This document shows, piece by piece, positions 1 through 7,783 of a stretch of 11,539 nt of DNA. Position 1 is the first letter of the stretch. Each line of letters starts with the position of its first letter. The translations under genes were made by a program, and so were the position numbers. The notes beneath the pieces were generated by a model. That model had not been told where the DNA came from and did no database searches. It saw only the letters and a list, made by a program, of their open reading frames with translations. The stretch is from JACMLD01 sp040007355 (GTDB lineage: Bacteria > Bacteroidota > Bacteroidia > Chitinophagales > Chitinophagaceae), in assembly GCA_040007355.1 (NCBI GenBank), contig JBDTVE010000135.1, positions 1 through 11,539 on the forward strand, written 5' to 3'.

Positions 1-308
1 CCGGGCATATTGCCGGCAGACGGAAGAACTTTCCGGATCACGGCCGGCATAAAAATATAAATGCTCAACATGCATTTATTGTTCAGCGTTTTTAAAACCG
101 GTGAAAGGATTTCGGCATAGCAGGCACTTATTGTGGATGCAGAAAGGATTCCCTATCTGTGCCTGCCAGACTGCAGCATCCGTCACCCGCACTATTGCGG
201 CCCGGCGGGGAAAGTTGGTATTTTTCCAGGCGCTGCCCCGGAGTTCCGGAATTAATATGATAGAGAGCTCAGCCAGCCACCTTTTTCTTACCTTAGTGCA
301 GTATACCA
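1..308. other. non-coding or unassigned left edge
   Basis: No gene can be supported here. Two overlapping open frames on opposite strands (76-309 minus, and a plus frame from 101 running into the trehalase gene) have no recognisable motif, signal peptide or family resemblance and are rich in Cys, Trp and Arg in a way typical of spurious frames. A plus-strand frame open at the left edge ends at a TAA at 58-60 and could be the last 19 codons of a gene outside the window. On the minus strand an ATG at 50-48 opens a frame that runs off the left edge (about 16 residues visible), which could equally be the start of a divergent gene. Neither can be decided from so few codons. Confidence 0.4.
289..296 (+). 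promoter_or_regulatory. possible -7 promoter element of the trehalase gene
   Basis: The octamer TACCTTAG matches the Bacteroidota -7 consensus TAnnTTTG at all fixed positions but one. It lies 12 bases before the ATG at 309, so a transcript starting about 4 bases after it would have a leader under 16 nt. No TTG-type -33 element is evident 17-23 bases upstream, so this is a weak call. Confidence 0.25.
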
Positions 309-1901
309 ATGATAATGAAGAAAGCGTGTATTTTACTGGCCTCCTGCTGGCTGGTCATTCAATCTTTTGCGCAGGCCCCCGCCACACCCGATAAAATGTA
401 CGGCCGGCTTTTTCATGACGTGCAAATGGCCAGGATTTTTCCCGACAGCAAAACATTTGTTGACTGCCGGCCAAAAAAATCGCCTGCAGAAATTGTTTCT
501 ACTTACAATAAGATCACCAGCAATCCCGCCATCCGGTTCTCGCTTAAATTATTTACAGAAGAAAATTTTGAACTGCCGGCAACGCCCCAACTCAATTATA
601 TCACAAAAGAAAAAGACATCCTTCAGCATATAAAAAATCTATGGCTTGTTTTAAGACGAAGCGCTGATTCTGCTGTTGTGGAAGGCAGTTCCTTATTGCC
701 CTTGCCTTATCCGTATGTGGTGCCCGGTGGTCGGTTCAGGGAAATATGTTACTGGGACAGCTATTTTATCATGCTGGGTTTAAAAGAAAGCGGTGAGAAT
801 GCGCTTATGGAAAACATGGTGAAGGATTTTGCTTATCTCATTGACAGTTTCGGGCATGTACCCAATGGCAATCGTACCTACTACCTGTCCCGGTCGCAGC
901 CGCCCTTTTTTTCGCTGATGGTTGAACTGCTGGCTTCCGTAAAAGGAGATGCAACCTATCTGACCTATTTGCCGCAGCTGGAAAAAGAATACAATTACTG
1001 GATGGAAGGAAGTGAGAAAATGAAACCGCTGCAGGCAAACAAAAGCGTGGTAAAATTAAAAGACGGCAGCCTGTTAAACCGTTACTGGGATGAACTGGAT
1101 ATTCCGCGACAGGAAGCTTATTATGAGGACCAGCTTTTGTCTTCAAAATTTGGGACGGAGAAGGCAAAAAAGATAAACCGCGATCTTCGGGCCACAGCGG
1201 CCAGTGGCTGGGATTTCAGCAGCCGCTGGTTCGCCGATAAAAGAAATATCGCCAGTATTCAAACCACCAATATAGTACCGGTTGATCTCAATTGTTTGCT
1301 CTACAAGCTGGAACTGGTGATTGCCAGGGCAAAATTGCTACAACGCGATTACAATGGGGTATCGTTTTACCGGAAAAAAGCATTGGATCGTTTAAATGCT
1401 ATTGATCGCTATTGCTGGAACAAAAACATCAGTTTTTATACCGACTATGATTTTGTAACACAGAAACAATCCGGTATGGTTACACCGGCGGGCATGTACC
1501 CATTTTGTTTTTTTGATCAGAAGCTGGATTATATGAGCCTGCTGGCCCGCCGCGTGGGCAAAATAATCAAGGCAAAACTGTTGAAAGAGGGGGGTATCGT
1601 TACTACGGAAAACAATACCGGCCAGCAATGGGACGCACCCAATGGCTGGGCACCGCTTCAATGGATGACCGTTTGGGGCCTGGACCGCTGTGGCCAGAAA
1701 GAACTGGCAAGAGATATCGCGGAACGCTGGCTCAAACTCAACATGGATGTATTTAACGAAACCGGCAGGCTACTGGAAAAATACAATGTAACAGATACCA
1801 AAACCGCGGCTGGTGGCGTCGAATATCCTTCGCAGGATGGATTTGGATGGACAAACGGGGTCTTCCTGCGACTGGTAGCCATGTATGGCATGCCAAAGTA
1901 G
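309..1901 (+). CDS. treA: periplasmic alpha,alpha-trehalase (GH37)
   Basis: Hydrolyses trehalose to two glucose molecules, probably in the periplasm. The protein has 530 residues, close to the usual size of bacterial GH37 trehalases. A signal peptide covers about residues 1-21, with cleavage after the Ala-Gln of FAQ. Both family signatures are present: PGGRFREICYWDSYF at 139-153 and QWDAPNGW at 440-447. The motif SGWDFSSRW (299-307) carries Asp302, which matches the catalytic acid Asp312 of E. coli TreA. Glu490 in EKYN is the likely match to the base Glu496, followed by the conserved GGVEYPSQDGFGWTNG block (502-517). Two ATG codons, at 309 and 315, could start the protein; 315 gives a more typical MKK signal peptide and neither has a Shine-Dalgarno. 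The gene converges on the M28 peptidase with 22 bp between the stops. No trehalose transporter or regulator is adjacent. Confidence 0.96.
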   Translation: MIMKKACILLASCWLVIQSFAQAPATPDKMYGRLFHDVQMARIFPDSKTFVDCRPKKSPAEIVSTYNKITSNPAIRFSLKLFTEENFELPATPQLNYITKEKDILQHIKNLWLVLRRSADSAVVEGSSLLPLPYPYVVPGGRFREICYWDSYFIMLGLKESGENALMENMVKDFAYLIDSFGHVPNGNRTYYLSRSQPPFFSLMVELLASVKGDATYLTYLPQLEKEYNYWMEGSEKMKPLQANKSVVKLKDGSLLNRYWDELDIPRQEAYYEDQLLSSKFGTEKAKKINRDLRATAASGWDFSSRWFADKRNIASIQTTNIVPVDLNCLLYKLELVIARAKLLQRDYNGVSFYRKKALDRLNAIDRYCWNKNISFYTDYDFVTQKQSGMVTPAGMYPFCFFDQKLDYMSLLARRVGKIIKAKLLKEGGIVTTENNTGQQWDAPNGWAPLQWMTVWGLDRCGQKELARDIAERWLKLNMDVFNETGRLLEKYNVTDTKTAAGGVEYPSQDGFGWTNGVFLRLVAMYGMPK

Positions 1902-1923
1902 TATTGATTGTTTTTTACAACAG

Positions 1924-3207
1924 CTATTTTAGCTCCGCGGTATTAACCCGGCTGGGGCTGTCTTTCCCACTTACAATAGTAGCCGAGCTGATGGCAATGG
2001 CTTTTATCACCATTGCCATATTAGCCATGTCCAGGGTTTGAATTTCATCGCTTACCTTATGATAGTTGGGTTCGTTGTCCATTTTTGAGGTGGAAATGGT
2101 ATGGGCCGGAACGCCCAGGCGGGCCAGCGTTGCATTGTCGCTCCGGTAAAACAATTGCTCTTTGGTATATGGATCAGGATAAAACCGGAAAGGAGTGCCT
2201 GCCAGGTTTTTTTCTACTATTTTACCCAAATCTGTTTTTTCATAACCGGTGATATAGGCTGAGTTCCTGCCCCATTTGCTTTCTGTGCCAATCATTTCAA
2301 TATTAAACATGGCCATAACCGAATCGGGATTAAACTGCCGGCTGAAATACTGGGAGCCGAAACCGCCTTCTTCCTCGGCGGTAAACGCAACAAATACCAG
2401 GGAGCGTTCATTATTGCCCAGCGCTTTAAAATATTTTGCCAGCATGATCACCGCGGTTGTTCCGGCCGCATCATCATTGGCGCCATTGTAAATAGAATCG
2501 CCGTCTACCGGTTTACCAATACCAAGATGGTCATAGTGACCGGAAAAGATCACCCATTCACCAGGCTTTGATTTGCCGGGCAACACGCCCACCACGTTGG
2601 CCATTTGAGCTTCCTTTACTTCATGGGTGGCCTCAATAATATATTTGTGCGGGTCCGTTGCCGTTAGAATAAAAATGGTACTGGAACCGGATTTAAATAG
2701 GCTTTTTGTAAAACCCGATAGTCTTGAAAAGTCTTTGGAAAAACTGGTGTCTACCAGTACCAGGTAATTTTTGCCGGCATGTATAAATTTTGAGGCTGCA
2801 CTGAATAGGCTTGCGCCGGCTTTAATGCTTACTTTTTCAAAATCCGAGCGCTCGTCGATCTGTATATCGGGCAGCGAGGTAATCACTACCAGGTTTTTCT
2901 TATCTATCGCCATTCCATCCAGTACGAGATGGCTTTCCAGGAGCCGCGTGTTTACCATCGTAAACGCCTGCTGGTAGTTGTCGCCGTTTTTCAGGGTCTG
3001 CAGGCCACTAGCCCTGAATTCGCCCGCAATAAAATCAGCTGCTTTGTTTATGGCAGGGGTAAATGCATTTCTGCCCTGCATATCGTCTGCAGACAAAACC
3101 TTTTCTATTCTTTCCACTTCCGCCGAGTTGAGGATGCTATCAATATCCTGTGCAAAAGAAAAAAAGGCTATTGTTGTCAATAACCCGGTCACTATTATTT
3201 TTTTCAT
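1924..3207 (-). CDS. secreted M28-family zinc metallopeptidase
   Basis: Predicted exported aminopeptidase-like enzyme with a two-zinc active site; the substrate cannot be read from sequence. It has 427 residues. Residues 1-20 form a signal peptide ending in FSFAQ. The peptidase domain covers about 200-410. Zinc ligands and catalytic residues can be placed by motif: His224 in SGHYDHLG, Asp245 in NGANDDAAG, the Glu278-Glu279 pair in FTAEEEGGFGS (catalytic base and ligand), Glu304 in NIEMIG, and His383 in NYHKVSDE. The position of Glu304 is Asp in classical M28 enzymes such as Vibrio aminopeptidase; Glu would still be able to bind zinc. Residues 20-200 form the N-terminal and inserted region with no domain I can name. 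The ATG at 3207 is followed directly by the signal peptide. It lies 113 bp downstream of the LytTR regulator gene, separated by tandem hairpin repeats, and has no visible promoter of its own, so read-through from the regulator operon is possible. Confidence 0.92.
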   Translation of the reverse strand: MKKIIVTGLLTTIAFFSFAQDIDSILNSAEVERIEKVLSADDMQGRNAFTPAINKAADFIAGEFRASGLQTLKNGDNYQQAFTMVNTRLLESHLVLDGMAIDKKNLVVITSLPDIQIDERSDFEKVSIKAGASLFSAASKFIHAGKNYLVLVDTSFSKDFSRLSGFTKSLFKSGSSTIFILTATDPHKYIIEATHEVKEAQMANVVGVLPGKSKPGEWVIFSGHYDHLGIGKPVDGDSIYNGANDDAAGTTAVIMLAKYFKALGNNERSLVFVAFTAEEEGGFGSQYFSRQFNPDSVMAMFNIEMIGTESKWGRNSAYITGYEKTDLGKIVEKNLAGTPFRFYPDPYTKEQLFYRSDNATLARLGVPAHTISTSKMDNEPNYHKVSDEIQTLDMANMAMVIKAIAISSATIVSGKDSPSRVNTAELK

Positions 3208-3240
3208 GTGTGCGGTTTCTTTGATTAAGCGGATGGCCGG

Positions 3241-3322
3241 CCCTTTTTGCGATGCGAATGGGTCGGGGCAAGCCCGACGCCCTTTTTGCGATGCGAATGG
3301 GTTGGGGCAAGCCCGACGCCCT
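3241..3322. repeat. tandem 39-bp hairpin repeat, two full copies plus the start of a third
   Basis: Copy 1 is 3241-3279 and copy 2 is 3280-3318, differing at one base (GGTCGGGG against GGTTGGGG). The first four bases of a further copy, CCCT, follow at 3319-3322. Each unit runs CCCTTTTTGCGATGCGAATG and then a hairpin, GTCGGG-GCAAG-CCCGAC (6-bp stem, 5-base loop). In copy 2 the single change turns one stem pair into a T-G wobble on the plus strand and a C-A mismatch on the minus strand. The array fills the space between the response regulator and the peptidase, and its fragmentary third copy overlaps the TAG stop codon of the regulator (3321-3323). The units are contiguous without spacers, so this is not a CRISPR array. 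A related array lies at 11464-11539. Confidence 0.9.
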
Positions 3323-4055
3323 ACAGACTCATCATTTCTTTAAACTTCACGGTTTGTCTGCGGCTGACTTCAATCTTTTCGCCGCCCTTCATTTCAAGCA
3401 GCAGGCCACCGTTAAAATAAGGTTCTATCTTTTCAATTAAACGAAGGTTTACAATGTGTTTGCGGTTGGCTCTAAAAAAGGTTTTTTCATCCAGTCTTTC
3501 TTCCAGGGCATTCAGCGATTTAAGTATCAGGGGTTTGTTGGGCCCAAAAAATACTTTGGCATAATTGCCTACGCTTTCAAAAAGACGAATTTCACTCAGT
3601 TTTACAAACCAGCACCGTTCACCATCTTTTACAAATACCTGGTCGTCTTCGCGCAGCAGTTCACGGTTCACCACCACATCACCGGTCATTGCCAACTCTT
3701 TTTCTTCCTGTATATGAAGTTTCTGTATGGCATCCGCCAACCTGTGCGGCTCCACTGGTTTCAGCAGGTAGTCGAGCGCATTTACTTCAAATGCTTTGAG
3801 GGCATATTCATCGTAAGCCGTTGTAAAAATAACATGCGGGGCCCTATCCAGCTCCGCCAGCATATCAAATCCCGTTTTACCCGGCATCTGGATATCCAGG
3901 AAAACCAGGTCCGGGTTAATGGTCTCAATTTTTTCAAGGCCTTCATTGGCATTGGCGCCTTCTGCCACTATTTCTATTTCCGGGAAATCTATTAATAGCT
4001 TTCTCAGCTCATTCCTGGCCAGCCTTTCATCATCAATAATAATAGCTCTGATCAT
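3321..4055 (-). CDS. LytTR-family response regulator
   Basis: DNA-binding response regulator of the LytR/AlgR type, the output half of a two-component system with the adjacent histidine kinase. It has 244 residues, a normal length for the family. The receiver domain covers about 1-120: acidic pocket Asp8-Asp9, phospho-acceptor Asp54 in VFLDIQMPG, Thr79, and Lys99 in LLKP. The LytTR DNA-binding domain covers about 138-241, with the typical FVKDGERCWFVKLSEI, ESVGNYAKVF and FFRANRKHIVNL blocks. The ATG at 4055 starts 7 bp after the kinase stop, so the two genes are almost certainly co-transcribed. No Shine-Dalgarno is present. The stop codon abuts the tandem hairpin repeat array. Target genes are unknown; the peptidase just downstream is one candidate by position only. 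Confidence 0.95.
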   Translation of the reverse strand: MIRAIIIDDERLARNELRKLLIDFPEIEIVAEGANANEGLEKIETINPDLVFLDIQMPGKTGFDMLAELDRAPHVIFTTAYDEYALKAFEVNALDYLLKPVEPHRLADAIQKLHIQEEKELAMTGDVVVNRELLREDDQVFVKDGERCWFVKLSEIRLFESVGNYAKVFFGPNKPLILKSLNALEERLDEKTFFRANRKHIVNLRLIEKIEPYFNGGLLLEMKGGEKIEVSRRQTVKFKEMMSL

Positions 4056-4062
4056 GTAAATA

Positions 4063-5133
4063 TTAATTTATGGCAATGGCGGCAACCGGCAGAATTACTT
4101 TTGCCTCCACGGTGCCGCCATTGATTTCACGTATGGTAAAATTTGCTTTTTCGCCAAATAGCAGGTGCAGCCTGTTTTGAGTGCTGGTTAATCCGAAGCC
4201 ATCTGCATTATAGGAACCGTTTAAATGCCCGGTATTTTGCACCACCAGTTCATGATGGTCGTATTTAAAATCGGAGATTATTTTCACTACCCCGCCGCCC
4301 AATTGTTTGCTGATGCCGTGTTTGATTGCATTTTCTACCAGGGTCTGCAGCATCATGGGTGGAACCGGTTGATCCAGGGTGTCTTCGTCTATATCATATT
4401 CAATTTTAAGGCGGTCTTCAAAACGGATGTACTCCAGCGCCAGGTAGTCTTTTACAATATTCAATTCCCTTTCAAATGTCACCGTTTCCAGTTTTTCTGC
4501 CTGCATGCTGCTTCGGAGTATATTGCTTAGCTCGGTAATGGCTTCGCGGGCCCGCAGGGGGTTTTCATCAATCAGTGCGCGGATACTGTTCAGCGCATTA
4601 AAAATAAAATGGGGATTGATATGGGATTTGATGGTTTTGAGTTCCAGTTCTTTTACCAGCGCTTCCAACTTCAGGGTATCCACCTGCTGCCGCCGGCTTT
4701 TCTTCACATAATGATAAACATAGTAAATGGAGTTCCAGATAAAAAGATAGCCGCAGGAATCGAAAATATATTTCAAAATAAGTTTAAAAAAAGAAATCGA
4801 TTTTTCATCTATGGCCGACATATGAAACAAACCGAAATAACGGAAAGTAAAATATTCTGCAAAAGCAATAACCACGGAAAAACTGATGATAAAAAAGATA
4901 AATCCCAGTAACTGCTGCTGAATGGATTTTATCAGGATATTCGATCGTTTGATAGCCATCCGCATGATATGCGAAAAAATGAAACCCAGGAAGGCGTACA
5001 GGACAACCTTGATGGCAAATTTCTCATCCAGCTTATCAAGTGTGTAGGAAAAGAAGACATTGGTGAGAATAACCATCCCCCAGCCAAATAACTGACATAG
5101 CCAATAGGTTGAGACCCGTTTTATCATACCCAT
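4063..5133 (-). CDS. LytS/YehU-type sensor histidine kinase
   Basis: Membrane histidine kinase of the His_kinase (PF06580) family, which phosphorylates LytTR regulators. Starting at the ATG at 5133 it has 356 residues. Four hydrophobic segments lie at about 12-31, 41-61, 75-96 and 115-142, with no extracytoplasmic sensor domain, then a short coiled-coil-like linker (146-167). The phospho-acceptor block INPHFIFNALNSIR has its His at 175. The ATPase part shows the N box LVENAIKHG (Asn268) and a GFGLTSTQNRL G box at about 312-322. A longer reading from a TTG at 5139 is unlikely, because that TTG is the 3' end of a -7 promoter box. A start at the ATG at 5127 is also possible. The signal sensed is unknown. 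The response regulator follows after 7 bp. Confidence 0.93.
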   Translation of the reverse strand: MGMIKRVSTYWLCQLFGWGMVILTNVFFSYTLDKLDEKFAIKVVLYAFLGFIFSHIMRMAIKRSNILIKSIQQQLLGFIFFIISFSVVIAFAEYFTFRYFGLFHMSAIDEKSISFFKLILKYIFDSCGYLFIWNSIYYVYHYVKKSRRQQVDTLKLEALVKELELKTIKSHINPHFIFNALNSIRALIDENPLRAREAITELSNILRSSMQAEKLETVTFERELNIVKDYLALEYIRFEDRLKIEYDIDEDTLDQPVPPMMLQTLVENAIKHGISKQLGGGVVKIISDFKYDHHELVVQNTGHLNGSYNADGFGLTSTQNRLHLLFGEKANFTIREINGGTVEAKVILPVAAIAIN

Positions 5134-5136
5134 ATG

Positions 5137-5144
5137 CAAAGCTA
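5137..5144 (-). promoter_or_regulatory. -7 promoter element of the kinase-regulator operon
   Basis: On the minus strand the octamer TAGCTTTG matches the Bacteroidota -7 consensus TAnnTTTG exactly. The predicted transcription start, about 4 bases further, falls on or next to the ATG at 5133, suggesting a leaderless or near-leaderless mRNA. No clear TTG -33 element is visible at the expected distance. Confidence 0.5.
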
Positions 5145-5308
5145 TTATTAAACCCGTCCTCTAATATAGGTAATTGTATGAATGGTTAAATAAGTAAATA
5201 ACGGCCAGCAAAGACGATACCATTCCCCGTTAAACAGGTTTTTGCCAGCACCCGGCAGCCCGCCAATACCAGCCCCCCGTTTTTTACGTTATAGACAGCA
5301 GGGTTCTG

Positions 5309-5316
5309 TATCTTTG
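5309..5316 (+). promoter_or_regulatory. -7 promoter element of dxs
   Basis: TATCTTTG matches the Bacteroidota -7 consensus TAnnTTTG exactly. The ATG of dxs follows 18 bases after it, which gives a leader of roughly 15 nt. The upstream -33 region is only a T-rich stretch at about 5280-5285. The element lies inside the apparent upstream extension of the dxs reading frame, which argues against a start before 5335. Confidence 0.6.
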
Positions 5317-5334
5317 CCCTTTCATATTTTTACA

Positions 5335-7266
5335 ATGGAAATATTACCCGGACCGTTGTTGAAGACAATTAATTCTCCGGCTGACCTCAAAAAAATCAGC
5401 CAGGATCAATTACACCAGGTCTGCAATGAGCTACGACAGTTTATAATTGACGTGGTAAGCGTGTACGGAGGTCATTTTGGCGCCAGCCTGGGGGTGGTAG
5501 AACTAAGCGTGGCCCTGCATTATATCTACAATACTCCTTACGACCAGTTGGTTTGGGACGTCGGTCACCAGGCTTATGGACACAAAATATTGACCGGGCG
5601 CCGGGATGTTTTTTATACCAACCGGAAATACAACGGCTTAAGTGGTTTTCCCAAAAGGAGCGAAAGCGAATACGATACTTTTGGCGTGGGGCATTCATCC
5701 ACCTCTATCTCGGCTGCCCTGGGCATCGCCATGGCTGCAAAGTATAAAAAGGAAAACCGTAAAGCGGTGGCCGTAATAGGAGATGGCGCCATGACGGCGG
5801 GTCTGGCCTTTGAAGGCATGAACCATGCCGGCGTGGCCGATGCCGATATGCTGATTATCCTGAATGATAACTGTATGAGCATCGATCCCAATGTAGGGGC
5901 GCTCAAAGAATACCTCACCGATATTACAACCTCTCAGACCTATAATAAGTTAAAAGACGATATATGGAAGGCATTGGGCAAATTACCCATTGGCAAAACT
6001 TTCAGCCGCGAAATGGCCAGCAAACTGGAACACAGCATCAAGGGTTTTGTAAGCCGGAGCAGTAACCTGTTTGAGGCGCTGAACCTGCGCTATTTCGGAC
6101 CCATAGACGGACACAATATCACCAAACTGGTAGACACCCTGCAAGACCTCAAAAATATACCCGGTCCCAAATTGCTGCATATTGTTACGGTAAAAGGCAA
6201 GGGATATACACTGGCCGAAAAAGACCAGACCAAATGGCATGCGCCGGGCTTGTTTGATAAAATTACCGGCGAGATTTATAAAAAGAAATTTGATATACCC
6301 CAGCCGCCCCGTTATCAGGACGTATTTGGCTATACGATCATTGAACTGGCAGAAAAAAATGATAAGATCTTTGGTATTACACCTGCCATGCCCAGCGGGT
6401 CTTCCTTAAAATACATGATTGATAAAATGCCCAACCGCGCCTTTGATGTGGGCATTGCGGAGCAACACGCCGTAACCCTGAGCGCCGGTATGGCTACCCA
6501 GGGTATGAAAGTGTTTTGTAATATCTATTCTACTTTCATGCAAAGGGCATACGACCAGGTGGTACACGATGTGGCCATCCAGAAACTGCCGGTTATTTTT
6601 TGCCTCGACAGGGCCGGGCTGGTAGGGGAAGACGGCCCCACGCACCACGGCGCTTATGATATTGCTTATATGCGCTGCATTCCAGGCATGGTGGTAAGCG
6701 CTCCCATGAACGAAAGTGAACTACGCAACCTGATGTATACGGCGCAGCTGGATGAAACGACTGACCCCTTTGTTATTCGTTATCCCCGCGGCGAAGGCGT
6801 AATGCCCGAATGGAAGACACCCATGAAGGCTATAAAAATAGGAACCGCCCGCAAGCTGAAGGACGGGAAGGATATTGTGATTCTTTCGCTGGGTCACCCC
6901 GGTAATTTTGCCGCCGCGGCCATTCGCGATCTGAAAAATGAGGGGTTGAACCCCGCACATTATGATATGCGTTTTGCCAAACCGCTTGATGAGGCCGCGC
7001 TGCATGAAGTATTTAGTCGGTACGACCGGGTCATTACAGTAGAAGACGGAACAATAAAAGGCGGATTTGGTAGTGCGGTAGCTGAATTTATGACCGAACA
7101 CCATTATGTAGCCAGCATTCAGATGCTGGGAATACCCGACCACTATATTGAACATGGCAACCTGAAAGAACTGCAAAGCGAATGCGGGTTTGATGCCAAT
7201 GGTATTGCCGACAAAGTGAGGGAAATGCTGAAAGAACCGGCTCCCGCCACTCAACATATTCCCTGA
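5335..7266 (+). CDS. dxs: 1-deoxy-D-xylulose-5-phosphate synthase
   Basis: Thiamine-diphosphate enzyme that condenses pyruvate and glyceraldehyde 3-phosphate, the first step of the non-mevalonate isoprenoid pathway; also feeds thiamine and pyridoxal synthesis in many bacteria. It has 643 residues from the ATG at 5335, slightly longer than E. coli Dxs (620). The N-terminal domain has VGHQAYGHK (His78, matching E. coli His80) and the ThDP-Mg motif GDGAMTAG (Asp150) through ILNDN (Asn179, matching Asn181). The pyrimidine-binding domain has GIAEQHAV with Glu376 (E. coli Glu370) and DRAGLVGEDGPTHHG (425-439). The C-terminal transketolase-like domain has VEDGTIKGGFGSAV. The frame stays open back to a TTG at 5242, but the added Pro/Arg-rich residues have no counterpart in the family and the -7 box lies within them. 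It appears to be transcribed alone. Confidence 0.98.
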   Translation: MEILPGPLLKTINSPADLKKISQDQLHQVCNELRQFIIDVVSVYGGHFGASLGVVELSVALHYIYNTPYDQLVWDVGHQAYGHKILTGRRDVFYTNRKYNGLSGFPKRSESEYDTFGVGHSSTSISAALGIAMAAKYKKENRKAVAVIGDGAMTAGLAFEGMNHAGVADADMLIILNDNCMSIDPNVGALKEYLTDITTSQTYNKLKDDIWKALGKLPIGKTFSREMASKLEHSIKGFVSRSSNLFEALNLRYFGPIDGHNITKLVDTLQDLKNIPGPKLLHIVTVKGKGYTLAEKDQTKWHAPGLFDKITGEIYKKKFDIPQPPRYQDVFGYTIIELAEKNDKIFGITPAMPSGSSLKYMIDKMPNRAFDVGIAEQHAVTLSAGMATQGMKVFCNIYSTFMQRAYDQVVHDVAIQKLPVIFCLDRAGLVGEDGPTHHGAYDIAYMRCIPGMVVSAPMNESELRNLMYTAQLDETTDPFVIRYPRGEGVMPEWKTPMKAIKIGTARKLKDGKDIVILSLGHPGNFAAAAIRDLKNEGLNPAHYDMRFAKPLDEAALHEVFSRYDRVITVEDGTIKGGFGSAVAEFMTEHHYVASIQMLGIPDHYIEHGNLKELQSECGFDANGIADKVREMLKEPAPATQHIP

Positions 7267-7285
7267 CAGCTACTTGTAAATAAAG

Positions 7286-7308
7286 ATACCGCCAGCCTGC
7301 ACCGGTAT
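7286..7308 (+). terminator. weak hairpin after dxs
   Basis: ATACCG at 7286-7291 pairs perfectly with CGGTAT at 7303-7308 around an 11-base loop, 20 bases after the dxs stop. The stem is short and followed only by ATTATTG, so termination is doubtful. The rest of 7267-7439 is AT-rich and contains a run of eight T at 7369-7376 region boundaries and the palindrome GTTTAAAC at 7373-7380; no consensus -7 box is clear. Confidence 0.2.
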
Positions 7309-7439
7309 ATTATTGCAGAGGCCAGATCTAAAAACCTTCGGCCCCCACCCGGAATTAGTTTTTTTTAATACTGTTTAAACCTTGCATAAGGCAACTGGTC
7401 TTTATTGGGTAATTATTTTAAAAAAATAAAATCACCTTT

Positions 7440-7766
7440 ATGAAAAAGTATTTCATGGTTGCCAGCCTATCATTCGTATTTGCAACAATTGCCATCACCG
7501 GCTTTGCACAAACGAAAACACCTGTTGTAAAAGAAAGACAGGAAAATCAGCAAAAGCGAATTGCCAACGGAGTAAAGGACGGCGAATTAACGGCAAAGGA
7601 AACCAAACACCTGGAGAGCCGTGAAGTGAAAATCCAGCAGGATAAAAAAGCGGCAAAATCAGATGGGGTGGTAAGCAGGAAGGAAAAGGTAAAACTGCAC
7701 CGGGAACAAAACCGTGCCAGCCGCGCCATCTACCGCCAGAAACATGATGCGCAGGTAAGACATTAA
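7440..7766 (+). CDS. small exported basic protein with two DGxLTxxE-like repeats
   Basis: No named family is recognised; similar small hypothetical proteins with these repeats exist in Gram-negative bacteria as far as I recall, but I cannot confirm it. It has 108 residues. A signal peptide at 1-24 ends in GFAQ. The mature part is highly charged, mostly helical in appearance and rich in Lys, Arg and Gln. Two copies of a pattern resembling the second half of an EF-hand loop occur 28 residues apart: DGELTAKE at 47-54 and DGVVSRKE at 75-82, each followed by a Leu three to four residues on. The usual first acidic residues of a calcium loop are missing, so calcium binding is uncertain. The C-terminus reads NRASRAIYRQKHD (91-103). 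The ATG at 7440 is the only sensible start. A strong hairpin follows 17 bp after the stop, so it is probably a single-gene transcript. Confidence 0.8.
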   Translation: MKKYFMVASLSFVFATIAITGFAQTKTPVVKERQENQQKRIANGVKDGELTAKETKHLESREVKIQQDKKAAKSDGVVSRKEKVKLHREQNRASRAIYRQKHDAQVRH

Positions 7767-7783
7767 AAAATTCACCCTTGGAA

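Noticed and set aside
76..394. Overlapping open frames on both strands at the left edge (76-309 minus, 101-394 plus).
   Set aside because: No recognisable family, no signal peptide, spurious-looking composition, and the plus frame overlaps the well-supported trehalase start in another frame.
1902..1923. Terminator between the convergent trehalase and M28 genes.
   Set aside because: The gap has a T run but no GC-rich stem of useful length.
3241..3322. Possible CRISPR array.
   Set aside because: The repeat units are directly contiguous with no spacers, and no cas genes are present.
3456..3995. 179-codon plus-strand frame opposite the response regulator.
   Set aside because: It is antisense to a clear LytTR regulator, has no family features, and is explained by complementary codon use.
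5242..5334. Upstream extension of dxs to a TTG start.
   Set aside because: The added residues are unlike the family, and an exact -7 promoter box lies within them just before the ATG at 5335.
6721..7257. 178-codon minus-strand frame within dxs.
   Set aside because: Antisense to the conserved C-terminal domain of Dxs, with no motif of its own.
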